Assembly (NCBI RefSeq): GCF_030811095.1 | Contig: NZ_JAUSQL010000001.1 | Coordinates: forward strand, 2,294,001 to 2,358,000 | Source: Trueperella abortisuis | GTDB taxonomy: Bacteria; Actinomycetota; Actinomycetes; Actinomycetales; Actinomycetaceae | DNA: 64,000 nt | Direction of reading: 5' to 3' | Shown here: positions 47,973 through 56,220 of the stretch, piece by piece | Layout of the letters: each line of letters starts with the position of its first letter | Position numbering within the stretch: position 1 is the stretch's first letter | Notes under the pieces: generated by a model | What the model was told of the DNA's origin: nothing | Database searches by the model: none | The model's input: only the letters and a program-made list of their open reading frames with translations | Position numbers and translations under genes: made by a program

Positions 47973-50345
47973 ATGCTTCTCGATGTCGCCCGCAGCTACG
48001 GCGCCGACCAGCTCACCGGCCACGTCGTCATCCCGCCGCGTGAGGTCCGCGTCGGCGAATGGGGGCCGTGGGTGGCGCCCGAGGTGCTCCGCGCGCTTTC
48101 CGAGATCGGCGTGGAGCGTCCCTGGATCCACCAGGCGCAGGCCGCGAACGCCGCCCGCGCCGGCCGCAACGTCGTCGTGGCCACGGGCACCGGCTCGGGC
48201 AAGTCCCTCGCCGCGTGGGTTCCCGTGCTCTCCACGATAGTGGAGGGTCGGGCCACGACGTCGCTGGCCTCGGCCCGCTCCCGCCCCACCGCGCTCTACC
48301 TCGCACCCACGAAAGCACTCGGCGCAGACCAGGAGCTTTCGCTCTCCCGCCTCGCCGCCCTGGTCGACCCGCGTATCGCCGTGGCCAGCGTCGACGGCGA
48401 CGCCGACGGCCCCACCCGCAGCTGGGCGCGCACCAGCGCCGACATCGTCCTGACCAACCCCGACTTCGCCCACTTCGGGCTACTCGGCCGGCAGGAGATG
48501 TGGCAGCGGCTCTGGCGCGGCCTGGCCTACGTGATAGTCGACGAGTTTCACTCCTACCGCGGCTCCTTCGCCTCCAACGTGGCGCTTGTAGTGCGCAGGC
48601 TACTGCGCATGGCCCGCCACTACGGCGCCGCCCCCACGGTCATCTTCCTCTCCGCCACCGCCTACGAGCCGGCCGCCTCCGCCCAACGCTTCCTCGGGCA
48701 GGCCTTCGGGTCGGTCACCGCCGTCGTCGACGACGGCTCGCCCGCCGGCCAACGTGACATCCTCACCCTTGCCTGCCGCCAGGTCGAAGGCGACAAGCCC
48801 GCCGCGATCGACGACGAGGGCAACATCGACGTCCGCCGACGCTCAGCCAACACCGAGGCCGGCGAGCTGACCGCAACCCTCGTGGCCGCCGACGCACGCG
48901 TCCTGACCTTCGTCCGCTCTCGCCCTGCCGCCGAGCGGGTGGCCGAAGTGTCGCGGGAGATCCTCCACGAGCGCGCCTCCCACCTGGAAGGAAGCGTGGC
49001 GGCCTACCGCGGCGGCTACCTGCCCGAGGAACGCCGCGAGCTGGAACGCCAGCTTCGCACGGGCGACCTGCGCGCCCTCGCCACCACCTCCGCGCTCGAG
49101 CTCGGCATCGACATCTCGGGTCTGGACGCCGTCGTCGTGACGGGTTGGCCTGGCACGCAGGCGTCCTTCCGCCAGCAGATCGGGCGAGCGGGGAGGGCCG
49201 GCGCGGGTGGGCTGGCGATCCTCATCGGGCGGGACAACCCGCTCGACCAGTACATCCTCAGCCACCCGTCCATCCTCGAGGCGAGTCCCGAGATGAGCGT
49301 CTTCGACCCCACCAACCCGTGGATCCTGCCCGGCCACCTGTGCGCGGCCGCCACCGAAGCGCCGCTGACGGAGGCAGACTTGGAGATCTTCTCCCTGCCC
49401 TCCACCGCGATCTTCGAGGAGCTGGAGGAGGCCGATCTTTTGCGGCGCCGCCCACGCGGCTGGTTTTGGAACCCTGCGCTGCACGTCAACCCGCACGACA
49501 TGGTTGACATCCGCGGCGGGGGCACAACCGTGTCGATCATCGACTCCGAATCGGGTGCGCTGCTCGGCACCGTCGACCAGGCGCGCGCTGACATCACGGT
49601 TCACCCCGGCGCGATCTACCTCCATCAGGGGGTTGCCCACATGGTAGAGAGCCTCGCCGACGACGTCGCCCTCGTCCACCGCCACCGCGAGGAGGACATC
49701 CGCACCTTCGCCCGCGAGGAGAGCTCCGTGGAGATCCTCTCCACCGATGCTGAGGTCCCCCTGCCCCACGGCACGTGGTGCCGCGGCCGGGTGGTCGTGC
49801 AGTCGCGGGTGGTCGGCTACGACGTACGACGGGTGGCCGACGGCCTGTACCTGGGCACACATCCGCTGAGCATGCCGATGCGTAGCTTGGAGACAACCGG
49901 GGTGTGGTTGACGATCGACGCCGAAGCGTTGCGTGCCTGCGGCATCCGCACGGCGGACATCCCCGGCACCTTGCACGCGGCCGAGCACACGATGATCGCG
50001 CTCCTCCCACTCTTCGCCACGTGCAGCCGATGGGACATCGGCGGTCTGTCCACCGCCGCCCACCCGCAGACCGGGAAGGCCACCATCATCGTCCACGACG
50101 CGATGGCCGGCGGGGCCGGCTGCTCCGACCGCGGTTTCCACGCCGCGGGGGACTGGCTGCGCGCCACGCTCGACACCCTCGAGTCCTGCGACTGCACCCA
50201 CGGCTGCCCGCGTTGCGTGCAGTCCCCCAAGTGTGGGAACAACAATGAGCCCCTCGACAAGCACGGGGCAACCGCCCTGCTGCGCCACCTGCTCGCCTCC
50301 TGGCCGGCCGCTACGGGCCCCGAGCCGGGCCAGCCACCGCGCTAG
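47973..50345 (+). CDS. DEAD/DEAH-box DNA helicase with C-terminal DUF1998-type Zn domain (MrfA/YprA-like)
   Basis: A 790-residue superfamily-2 helicase. Motif I 'VATGTGSGKSLAAW' (~71), Ia 'YLAPTKALGADQ', motif II 'VIVDEFHSYRG' (DEFH form), III 'IFLSATAYEP', and motif VI 'QIGRAGRAG' are present. The C-terminal domain has four Cys in 'CDCTHGCPRCVQSPKCG', the MrfA-type Zn site, within a DUF1998-like region ('GTLHAAEHTMIALLPLF'). MrfA-type enzymes act in mitomycin-induced DNA repair. The orthologue lies next to the Tad cluster in mycobacteria (Rv3649), the same order as here. Its last 35 bases overlap the 3' end of the convergent pilus-locus gene. Confidence 0.9.
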   Translation: MLLDVARSYGADQLTGHVVIPPREVRVGEWGPWVAPEVLRALSEIGVERPWIHQAQAANAARAGRNVVVATGTGSGKSLAAWVPVLSTIVEGRATTSLASARSRPTALYLAPTKALGADQELSLSRLAALVDPRIAVASVDGDADGPTRSWARTSADIVLTNPDFAHFGLLGRQEMWQRLWRGLAYVIVDEFHSYRGSFASNVALVVRRLLRMARHYGAAPTVIFLSATAYEPAASAQRFLGQAFGSVTAVVDDGSPAGQRDILTLACRQVEGDKPAAIDDEGNIDVRRRSANTEAGELTATLVAADARVLTFVRSRPAAERVAEVSREILHERASHLEGSVAAYRGGYLPEERRELERQLRTGDLRALATTSALELGIDISGLDAVVVTGWPGTQASFRQQIGRAGRAGAGGLAILIGRDNPLDQYILSHPSILEASPEMSVFDPTNPWILPGHLCAAATEAPLTEADLEIFSLPSTAIFEELEEADLLRRRPRGWFWNPALHVNPHDMVDIRGGGTTVSIIDSESGALLGTVDQARADITVHPGAIYLHQGVAHMVESLADDVALVHRHREEDIRTFAREESSVEILSTDAEVPLPHGTWCRGRVVVQSRVVGYDVRRVADGLYLGTHPLSMPMRSLETTGVWLTIDAEALRACGIRTADIPGTLHAAEHTMIALLPLFATCSRWDIGGLSTAAHPQTGKATIIVHDAMAGGAGCSDRGFHAAGDWLRATLDTLESCDCTHGCPRCVQSPKCGNNNEPLDKHGATALLRHLLASWPAATGPEPGQPPR

Positions 50346-50664
50346 CCTCGTGCCTGGCGACGATCCAGGCGAAGCGCGACTCGCTGCGGACCGTGACGCG
50401 CATGTTCCTCCCCTCTGCCTCACATGCCACGGCGTAGCCTGGCGCCAGCTCTGCCGCCCGCGCGCACGCCCGAGCCTGCGAACCCGTATCCCGGTAGACC
50501 ATCGCGGCGGACACGGCCGTCAGGTCGGCAACGTTCTGCGCCTCCATCCGCTCCCCCGCCGCTGCGATCAGCTGGAACATGAGGATGGCGAGCGCCGTCA
50601 GCGCGGCGATCATCGCCGCGGCGGTGACTGTCGCGGAGCCCTGCTCCGCCCGCGCCCTAGCCAT
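50311..50664 (-). CDS. TadG-like / Rv3654c-type small pilus-locus protein
   Basis: A 117-residue protein with one N-terminal helix carrying the sequence 'EQGSATVTAAAMIAALTALA', typical of pseudopilin-like TadE/TadG starts (G-S-A-T/A at the processing site). The following ~60 residues ('QNVADLTAVSAAMVYR', 'ACARAAEL') match the Rv3654c/TadG-like helicase-associated group. It is the last gene of the Tad locus and overlaps the helicase end on the opposite strand by 35 bp. The mature protein should be exported. Its role in pilus assembly is inferred from the locus. Confidence 0.8.
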   Translation of the reverse strand: MARARAEQGSATVTAAAMIAALTALAILMFQLIAAAGERMEAQNVADLTAVSAAMVYRDTGSQARACARAAELAPGYAVACEAEGRNMRVTVRSESRFAWIVARHEASAVAGPARGP

Positions 50665-51070
50665 GGCTCCCCGGCTCGATCATGGCCCGGTGCGTGCCGG
50701 TGAAGTCGACCTCCAGCCAGGCGTACAGGCCGCGGCCGTGGCGGGTGACCGTCACCGTGACAACCTGCCCCTCCACTCCGACCTTCACGTCCGCCCCCGA
50801 GGCCGTGGCCTGCTCGGCCAAGCTCGTTCCGCCCTGGATGGAGTACTCCCGGGCGATCTCCTTTGCCTCGTTAGCCACCTCGACCTGCTTCCAGCCCATC
50901 GCGAGCATGGAGATCAGAGCAAGGGCCACGAGGATGACGGCGGGCAAGGTTATAGCGAATTCCGCCGTGACCATGCCCGGCTCGGCCGCCCGCGAGGAGA
51001 CCCGCGGGGAGACCCCCGAGGTGACCCGCGAGGCCGCCGGCGCGTCCTTCACCCACCTATGTGCGTGCAC
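50657..51070 (-). CDS. TadE-like pseudopilin
   Basis: A 137-residue protein with a class III-type leader ('EPGMVTAEFAITLPAVILVAL', G-[cleavage]-M-V-T-A-E) and one membrane helix, then an exposed domain with beta strands ('GADVKVGVEGQVVTVTVTRH'). TadE proteins are minor pseudopilins of the Tad/Flp apparatus. I chose GTG 51070, preceded by AAAGGAG at 5 bases; a longer frame upstream would cross the pilin gene and is not likely. It overlaps the downstream TadG-like gene by 8 bases. A hairpin separates it from the pilin gene upstream. Confidence 0.82.
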   Translation of the reverse strand: MHAHRWVKDAPAASRVTSGVSPRVSSRAAEPGMVTAEFAITLPAVILVALALISMLAMGWKQVEVANEAKEIAREYSIQGGTSLAEQATASGADVKVGVEGQVVTVTVTRHGRGLYAWLEVDFTGTHRAMIEPGSHG

Positions 51071-51097
51071 ATCGCTCCTTTCTTCCACAGCTGCCCG

Positions 51098-51130
51098 CTT
51101 CGGCGGGTGGGCGTCGCCCACCCGCCGAAG
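51098..51130 (-). terminator. hairpin between the Flp-like pilin and TadE genes
   Basis: CTTCGGCGGGTGGGC-gtc-GCCCACCCGCCGAAG is a perfect 15-bp stem with a 3-base loop, 3 bases past the pilin stop. Lacking a T-run, it is best seen as a transcript stabiliser or partial terminator that lets the pilin message accumulate. Confidence 0.7.
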
Positions 51131-51132
51131 GA

Positions 51133-51306
51133 TCACATGTACGTGAAAATGCGTTTGAAGATCTCCGCGATGCCCTGCCGGAACCAGTCCTGCTGGACCA
51201 GCCAGATCAGGATCCCGGCGATGGACGTAGTCGCCACCGTGCCGACCGCGTACTCCGCCGACACCATGCCCGACTCGACCTGCGGTGTCAGGAACTTCTT
51301 CTTCAT
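51133..51306 (-). CDS. DUF4244 / Flp-type pilin
   Basis: A 57-residue product: 'KKKFLTPQVESGMVSAEYAV', then a hydrophobic helix 'GTVATTSIAGILIWLVQ' and a short charged tail. The basic leader, Gly just before a hydrophobic Met-Val-Ser-Ala-Glu-Tyr run with Glu at +5, and overall length are those of Flp/Tad major pilins and of DUF4244 in actinobacteria. It is cleaved after Gly by a prepilin peptidase, which is not encoded in this window. The gene is too short for many gene finders. It stands upstream of TadE and TadG-like genes and downstream of TadC across a 218-bp spacer. Confidence 0.85.
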   Translation of the reverse strand: MKKKFLTPQVESGMVSAEYAVGTVATTSIAGILIWLVQQDWFRQGIAEIFKRIFTYM

Positions 51307-51368
51307 TGTTTCTTCCTCTCTCCTTCATGGACGCCCCTCGGGGCCTTGTTCGTAGCCCGTCTTGGGCT

Positions 51369-51385
51369 TGTCACCCTGTGTGACA
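51369..51385. promoter_or_regulatory. inverted repeat upstream of the Flp-like pilin gene
   Basis: TGTCAC-cctgt-GTGACA lies 63 bp before the pilin start in the 51307-51524 spacer. It resembles, but does not equal, a Crp-type palindrome. A regulator site for separate pilin transcription is possible. Nothing else is seen in the spacer. Confidence 0.35.
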
Positions 51386-51524
51386 CCACCAGTCTCTTCA
51401 ATCGCAAAAACCGAAAACGCCGATAATCCAGAAAAGCGAGTTGCCCTCCCGCAAGCCCTCCTGTGGAAAAACTGCGCCACGCCCGAGCCGCACAGCTGAC
51501 ACAGCCCCCGACCAGCGAAGATGC

Positions 51525-52139
51525 CTACATTCCCAACAGCCGGCCGGCCGCCCCCGCCACCACGGGCACGATCCCCAGCAAGATAAACGCAGGCAGGAAG
51601 CACAGCCCAAGCGGCAGCACGAGCCGGGCGCCAAGCCGGGCCGCCGCCTCCTTCGCGTTGCGCTGGCGCTGCAGGCGCAGGCTCTGGGCACTGCGCTGGA
51701 TGAGCGGCACGGGCGCGGCCCCGTCCGTCCAGGCCGCGCGCAGGGCCTCGCGCAGGCGATCGCGGGGGAGCTCCTCCCACGCCTCCTCCCAGGTAGCGCC
51801 CATGAGCAGCAGGTTCGCCGTCTGCGTGCGGGCGGCCCCACCAATCGCCACGTCGAGCGCCTTGAGCGTGCCCGGGATCGACAGCCCCGAGGACAGCGCG
51901 GCCGCTGCCAGGTCAAGCACGACGGCGGTATCCACGGCCCCGCGCCCCACTACGCCGCCACCGCCGACCAGCCCGGCCAACCGGTCGCGCACCCACCCCA
52001 CCGGCCCGGGCCTCACAGCGCCAAGCCCCACCGGCCCGGGCGAAACCCGCCCAGGCACTCTCCCTGAAACCCGCCCAGGCACCCGCCATGGCACCCACAC
52101 GGCCGCGAGCACCGCCGCGACCACCACCAAAACCAACAC
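51525..52139 (-). CDS. tadC: TadC-like type II secretion F-domain protein
   Basis: A 204-residue membrane protein. After a hydrophobic start (1-16) comes a low-complexity Val-Pro-Gly-Arg stretch coded by repeated DNA (51994-52090), then the GspF-like region: 'VVLDLAAAALSSGLSIPGTL', 'WEEAWEELPRDRLREALRAA', and a double hydrophobic helix at the C-terminus with 'LVLPLGLCFLPAFILLGIVP' (the conserved P-x-x-x-CF-LPAF-L-G motif). TadC with TadB forms the inner-membrane platform of the Tad pilus. It starts next to the TadB stop, with no gap. No abnormality beyond the repeat tract. Confidence 0.85.
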   Translation of the reverse strand: MLVLVVVAAVLAAVWVPWRVPGRVSGRVPGRVSPGPVGLGAVRPGPVGWVRDRLAGLVGGGGVVGRGAVDTAVVLDLAAAALSSGLSIPGTLKALDVAIGGAARTQTANLLLMGATWEEAWEELPRDRLREALRAAWTDGAAPVPLIQRSAQSLRLQRQRNAKEAAARLGARLVLPLGLCFLPAFILLGIVPVVAGAAGRLLGM

Positions 52140-52802
52140 CTACGCCTCCTCCACTCGCGCCCGCGCGACCATCCGGCCCGTCCACACCAGCCCCGCCACC
52201 TCGAAACCCAGCCCGGCCATCAGCGCAAGCTGCCCGAGCGGCGTCGTGAATAAGAAGCCCAGCGGGTTTGCGCCCATGGCGTAGCCGAGCAGGATTCCGA
52301 TCGCGGGCAGCCCGGCGAGCATGCGGGCGGACGTGCGCGGGCCGGCCAGCGCCACCTCGCGGGCGTTCTTCGCCTCCCCCGACTCGGTGATCCCAGCAGC
52401 GCACGCCTCCAGCACATCGGCCATCGGCGCACCCGTGCGGAAGCTCATCGCGCACACCGCGTATGTGGCGGGCAGGGTGTGGAGCACGACCTCGCTCACC
52501 CCGACCCTCTTCCGCTCCCGCCAGCCCATCTTCTCCATCTCACGCAGGGCGACGGGCACGCCGTCGTCGCCGAGGATGGGATCGGACACGGCCAGGCCCG
52601 CGTGCTGTAGCGTCTGCGACCAGGCGCGTTCGGGGGTCGAGCCGGAGCGCAGCCGGGTGGCCACCTCGGTCACGATCGCGCCCATGTCGAGCACCTGCCG
52701 TTCGCTCTTTTTCCGACGACGCCGCCTGCGCGGCCTGCGCTCCACGTTGCGCCGCGGAACAGTGAGGAACGCGACGAACAGGAGCACCCCGAACCAGATC
52801 AC
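52140..52802 (-). CDS. tadB: TadB-like type II secretion F-domain protein
   Basis: A 220-residue membrane protein: an N-terminal helix followed by a basic run ('RRRRRRKKSER'), the T2SSF core 'VATRLRSGSTPERAWSQTL' and 'YAVCAMSFRTGAPMADVLEA', and a C-terminal pair of helices. It pairs with TadC as the platform of the Tad machine. It overlaps the TadA stop by 4 bases (ATGA) and abuts tadC, so all are one operon. Length is short relative to proteobacterial TadB (~300) but usual for actinobacterial loci. Confidence 0.85.
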   Translation of the reverse strand: MIWFGVLLFVAFLTVPRRNVERRPRRRRRRKKSERQVLDMGAIVTEVATRLRSGSTPERAWSQTLQHAGLAVSDPILGDDGVPVALREMEKMGWRERKRVGVSEVVLHTLPATYAVCAMSFRTGAPMADVLEACAAGITESGEAKNAREVALAGPRTSARMLAGLPAIGILLGYAMGANPLGFLFTTPLGQLALMAGLGFEVAGLVWTGRMVARARVEEA

Positions 52803-54031
52803 CGCCCCACCCCCGGCCCGCGCCCGCCACCAGCCGCCAAACCCGGCCCGCGCCCGCCTCCAGCCGCCAAACCCGGCCCGCGCCCGCCATCAGCCGCCGG
52901 ATCCAGGTCGAGCCGACCAGCGAGCGCCGGCCACCCGGCGTCGTGCTCCACGGCCCCGCCGGGCCGCGCCACCCGCATCGCGACGGGCGCCAACAGCTCC
53001 CCGCCCCGGCGGGCGAACACGGCGATCTCGGAGACGAAGCGCTGCCCACCGAGGCGACGCACGTGGATCGCGGCGTCGAGCGCGGCGGCTGCCTGGGCGG
53101 CGACCGTGGCCTCGTTCATGCCGGCCAGCGCGCCGAGGGCCACGAGTCGGGCCGGGATGTCGGCGGTGGAGTTGGCGTGGATGGTGGCCCAGCCGCCCTC
53201 GTGACCGGTGTTGAGCGCGCCGAGCACGTCGCGCACCTCCGCCCCGCGGCACTCGCCGAGCACGATTCGGTCGGGGCGCATGCGCATCGCGGCACGCACG
53301 AGGTCACTCATCGTCACCTCCCCGGCGCCCTGCACGTTCGCCTTGCGCACCTGCAGGTGGACGACGTGCGGGTGATCGGGACGCAGTTCCGCCGACTCCT
53401 CAATCACGAGGATTCGCTGCTCCGCCCCGATCAGCGACAGCATCGCGTTAAGGAAGGTCGTCTTGCCGGCGCCGGTGGCCCCCGAGATCAGCACGTTCGC
53501 CCGGCGCTCCACCAAGGCGCGCACCACCCGCGCCACCTCGCCCTCCACCGACCCTCCCGCCTCCAGCTCAGCCAGCGTCAGCACGCGGGCGCGGTGCGTG
53601 CGCAGGGAGATGAGGGTGCCCTCGGCCGACAGCGGCGGGATCACCGCGTGCAGGCGCACCCCGGAGGGGAACGTGCCGTCCACGATCGGGCTCGCGTCGT
53701 CCAGGCGCTGCCCGCACGACGCCGCCAGCCGCACCGCCAGCGCCCGCGTCGCCTCCTCGTTCTCCAGCTCCGCCGCCACCTTCTCCATACCCTGCCCGCG
53801 GTCGGCCCACACCTGCACCCCGTTCACGACGACGTCCGTCACCGCCGCATCCTCCAGGAGCGGAGCGATGATCGGCCCGGCCCCTATGAGTTCGCGGCGC
53901 ACCTGCGTATCCAGGGCGGCGACGTCCGCGGTGAAGATCGCCCCCGGCACTGCCGCGAGCGCCCCGCGCAGGTTTTCTCCCGCGGCGAGGCGGCGCCGGA
54001 TGCCGGCGAGCTGGGCGGCGTTCAGGTTCAT
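52799..54031 (-). CDS. tadA: TadA-like secretion ATPase
   Basis: A 410-residue hexameric secretion ATPase that powers Tad pilus assembly. The N-terminal domain includes 'LLEDAAVTDVVVNG' (the conserved VTDV-NG strand); Walker A is 'ISGATGAGKTTFLNAML' (~190), the Asp box 'RILVIEESAELRPDHPHVV', Walker B 'MRPDRIVLGECRGAEVRD' and the His box 'NTGHEGGWATIHAN' follow. The C-terminal ~30 residues are a GGGRGPGLAA repeat coded by three 30-bp DNA repeats (52811-52900), an unusual extension. I chose ATG 54031, overlapping the CpaE-like gene by 4 bases; the longer frame is a shadow. Confidence 0.9.
   Translation of the reverse strand: MNLNAAQLAGIRRRLAAGENLRGALAAVPGAIFTADVAALDTQVRRELIGAGPIIAPLLEDAAVTDVVVNGVQVWADRGQGMEKVAAELENEEATRALAVRLAASCGQRLDDASPIVDGTFPSGVRLHAVIPPLSAEGTLISLRTHRARVLTLAELEAGGSVEGEVARVVRALVERRANVLISGATGAGKTTFLNAMLSLIGAEQRILVIEESAELRPDHPHVVHLQVRKANVQGAGEVTMSDLVRAAMRMRPDRIVLGECRGAEVRDVLGALNTGHEGGWATIHANSTADIPARLVALGALAGMNEATVAAQAAAALDAAIHVRRLGGQRFVSEIAVFARRGGELLAPVAMRVARPGGAVEHDAGWPALAGRLDLDPAADGGRGPGLAAGGGRGPGLAAGGGRGPGVGR
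52811..52900 (-). repeat. three tandem 30-bp repeats in the tadA 3' end
   Basis: Units 52811-52840, 52841-52870 and 52871-52900 differ at only a few bases each. They keep reading frame and add Gly/Arg/Pro/Ala repeats to the TadA C-terminus. Copy number probably varies between strains. Confidence 0.8.
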
Positions 54032-54993
54032 GCCGTCACCTCCTTGAGGTGCTCCCACAGGGCGCGCAGGTCCTTGTCGGCCCCCGAACGCTTGCGGTCC
54101 CCCGGGGTCACGCCGTGGTCGAGGTCGGCGCGTGTGCCGCGCATGTTGCGTACGCAAAAAAGCGTGGGCACGCCGATGACGCCGGCAAGGTGGGCGGCCT
54201 CCATCTTCGTGCCCACCATGCTTCCCACCGTCACCAGCTTGCCCCCGATCTGGTCCCGGCGGGCTCGTGCGTGGGCGAGGGCGACGGCGTCGGGGCGTGT
54301 TACCATCACGACGGCGTCGCACCAGTCGAGTAGCCCGTGCCAGGTGGTGCCGGCGATCCCGGCGGTGACCGGCAGGTCAAGCACCGTCCAGGCGTGGGTT
54401 TGGGCGAGCGCGCTGATGACGCGGGCCGCGGCGGCGGCGTCGGGAACCCCGCCGCGGTCGTCGGCGGAGACCACGTGGACCTCCTGCCAGCGTGGTAGCA
54501 CCCGGTTGAGGCGACCGGCCAGGATCGCCCCGTCACCCGCGAGGTCCGCCCAGCGCTTGCCGGGTTCGGCGTCGATGGCGAGCAGGTGGTCGATGCCCGC
54601 CGACGCCGGGTTCGCGTCCACGAGCGCGCAGTCCTCTTCGACGGCGATGAGCCGCGCCAACCATGCCGCGATCGTCGATGTGCCGGCTCCGCCGTGTGCT
54701 CCGACGACGCCGAGCACCCGCCCCCGCATCGTCAGCCCGACGGCGGCCATGAGCTCCAGCACGTCGGCGGATTCGCGCGGGTCGAGCTGGACCCGCCCGC
54801 GCGGGAAATAGGGCGCGAACATCTCGTGAAAGTGGGCTTGGACGTGGCCGGGGACGTCGGCGTCGTCGAACATGAGGATTGCCGGGGCGCGCACGTGCGC
54901 GAAGTCGATGCCGACGAGGTCGGCGAGCCGTGCCAGTTCTTCGCCGACGTTCCTGTCGTTGCCGGTGTAGACAACCGAATGCATATTCTCCAT
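54028..54993 (-). CDS. CpaE/TadZ-like (Ssd-type) P-loop ATPase
   Basis: A 321-residue MinD/ParA-superfamily protein. An N-terminal receiver-like domain (~1-85, 'RLADLVGIDFAHVRAPAIL') precedes 'VLGVVGAHGGAGTSTIAAWL' (deviant Walker A, G-A-G-T-S-T: the usual Lys of KGGxGKT is missing), 'CALVDANPASAGIDHLL' and 'VLDLPVTAGIAGT'. CpaE/TadZ localises the Tad machine; the mycobacterial Ssd (Rv3660c) is in the same place and has been linked to septum control. The loss of the Walker Lys is a feature to note and also occurs in Ssd-like proteins. The ATG at 54993 has GGAG nearby but not ideally placed. Confidence 0.82.
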   Translation of the reverse strand: MENMHSVVYTGNDRNVGEELARLADLVGIDFAHVRAPAILMFDDADVPGHVQAHFHEMFAPYFPRGRVQLDPRESADVLELMAAVGLTMRGRVLGVVGAHGGAGTSTIAAWLARLIAVEEDCALVDANPASAGIDHLLAIDAEPGKRWADLAGDGAILAGRLNRVLPRWQEVHVVSADDRGGVPDAAAAARVISALAQTHAWTVLDLPVTAGIAGTTWHGLLDWCDAVVMVTRPDAVALAHARARRDQIGGKLVTVGSMVGTKMEAAHLAGVIGVPTLFCVRNMRGTRADLDHGVTPGDRKRSGADKDLRALWEHLKEVTA

Positions 54994-55143
54994 GCCGGAA
55001 GTCTCGCGAATCGGTCCTGGGCTGGGCACCCCGCGGGAGAAACTGTGGATAGATTTGGGTTGTCCACACCGGCACGCCGGCAAGTTCCGGCTTATCGGCG
55101 CGCTTTGTCGTTACGCTGGTGCGAGAAACAGAAGGAGAATACC

Positions 55144-56220
55144 GTGTCCACGCCTACCGACCCATACAACTCCAACTCCCGCCGGCCCTTCGACGACGAG
55201 GATTCCGTCCTCGAACCACTCGAGGACGAGGCCGCCGACACGCCCGAAGCTGACCCCGCCACGAGCGACGGCGCGCAGGTCACCGGCGAGGTCGGGCAGC
55301 CGGAACCCTACGACGTCGACGAGGCCTCGACCGGCCTGCCGCGTCGCTACACCGGGTCGATCGATCCCGTGTTCCCCGAGCCGGCCACCCCACGCGAGCA
55401 CGAGCCCCTCGCCCCACGCGAGCACGAGCCGGCCGACGCCGAGGAAGCCCACGTCAGCGCGGACACCCCGCGCGGCCCGACCCGCACGTCCGTCATGGGC
55501 GCCGCCACCTTCGCCGATTCCTTCCCGGCCGCCGAGCCCTACGCCGGCAATCCCCCGGCTGGCGCCCCCGCCGAACAGACTGCGGCCACCCCGGAATCCC
55601 CCGCCGAACCCGCCTTCATGACCGCCGCCAGCCCGGCCGACGCCGCAGATCGCCGCGAGCGCTGGTCCGCCGACCCCGGCGACGCCGTCCTCACCGATGA
55701 CATCCCCGCACAACCCAAGGGTCGCGGCCTCACGCACACGCTTACCCTCCTCGCGACCCTCCTCCTCGTGCCCGTGGCCTGGTATCTCATCGCCGACGCC
55801 GGAGCCCGCCTCGCCAACGTCCCCAACAACCCCTGGCTGACCGGCTCCCCGCAGCTCATGCCGCTGCTGGAGCTGGCGGGCGGCGTCGTCGTCGCTGGCA
55901 TCATCTGGTGGTTCGCCCGCGCGTCCTCGCTCGGCGCGCACGTGATCGGCACGCTCGTCTTCGTGGCCGGCGCCGGCGCGCTCGCCGCACCCACATTCGC
56001 CCAAGACCTCATCGAACGGCTCTCAAACGCGATCGGCGACTACAACGCGTTCACCGGCAACGTCGTCTATCACCTCGGCAATGACCTCGCCACCGGCCGC
56101 ATCGCCGTCTTCGGCGCGCTGCTCATCCTCACCGGCGTCGTCTCGCACGGCGCACGACGCCGCGGCCAGACCTTCGCCACAGCCGTCACCCGCCGCCACT
56201 TCCTCCTGCGCGAGTCCTAA
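55144..56220 (+). CDS. hypothetical membrane protein with long disordered N-terminus
   Basis: A 358-residue protein. The first ~195 residues are Pro/Glu/Ala-rich and acidic, without predicted structure, and carry repeated 'PREHEP' motifs. Four hydrophobic helices follow (about 201-222, 240-262, 267-287 and 315-335), then a basic end 'GARRRGQTFATAVTRRHF'. GTG 55144 is preceded by AGGAG at 6 bases. It is divergent from the Tad operon. Its stop overlaps the start of the alpha/beta hydrolase gene by one base (TAATG). In mycobacteria a membrane protein gene (Rv3669) sits next to ephE as well. Function is unknown. Confidence 0.75.
   Translation: MSTPTDPYNSNSRRPFDDEDSVLEPLEDEAADTPEADPATSDGAQVTGEVGQPEPYDVDEASTGLPRRYTGSIDPVFPEPATPREHEPLAPREHEPADAEEAHVSADTPRGPTRTSVMGAATFADSFPAAEPYAGNPPAGAPAEQTAATPESPAEPAFMTAASPADAADRRERWSADPGDAVLTDDIPAQPKGRGLTHTLTLLATLLLVPVAWYLIADAGARLANVPNNPWLTGSPQLMPLLELAGGVVVAGIIWWFARASSLGAHVIGTLVFVAGAGALAAPTFAQDLIERLSNAIGDYNAFTGNVVYHLGNDLATGRIAVFGALLILTGVVSHGARRRGQTFATAVTRRHFLLRES

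Noticed and set aside
48843..50423. 526-codon open frame antisense to the helicase gene
   Set aside because: It lies wholly opposite a gene with complete helicase motifs, is Arg/Gly/His-rich without any domain, and follows from GC-rich codon bias.
52943..54811. 622-codon open frame on the plus strand across tadA and the CpaE-like gene
   Set aside because: It is a shadow of two well-supported minus-strand genes, with the His/Arg/Gly-rich composition typical of antisense frames.
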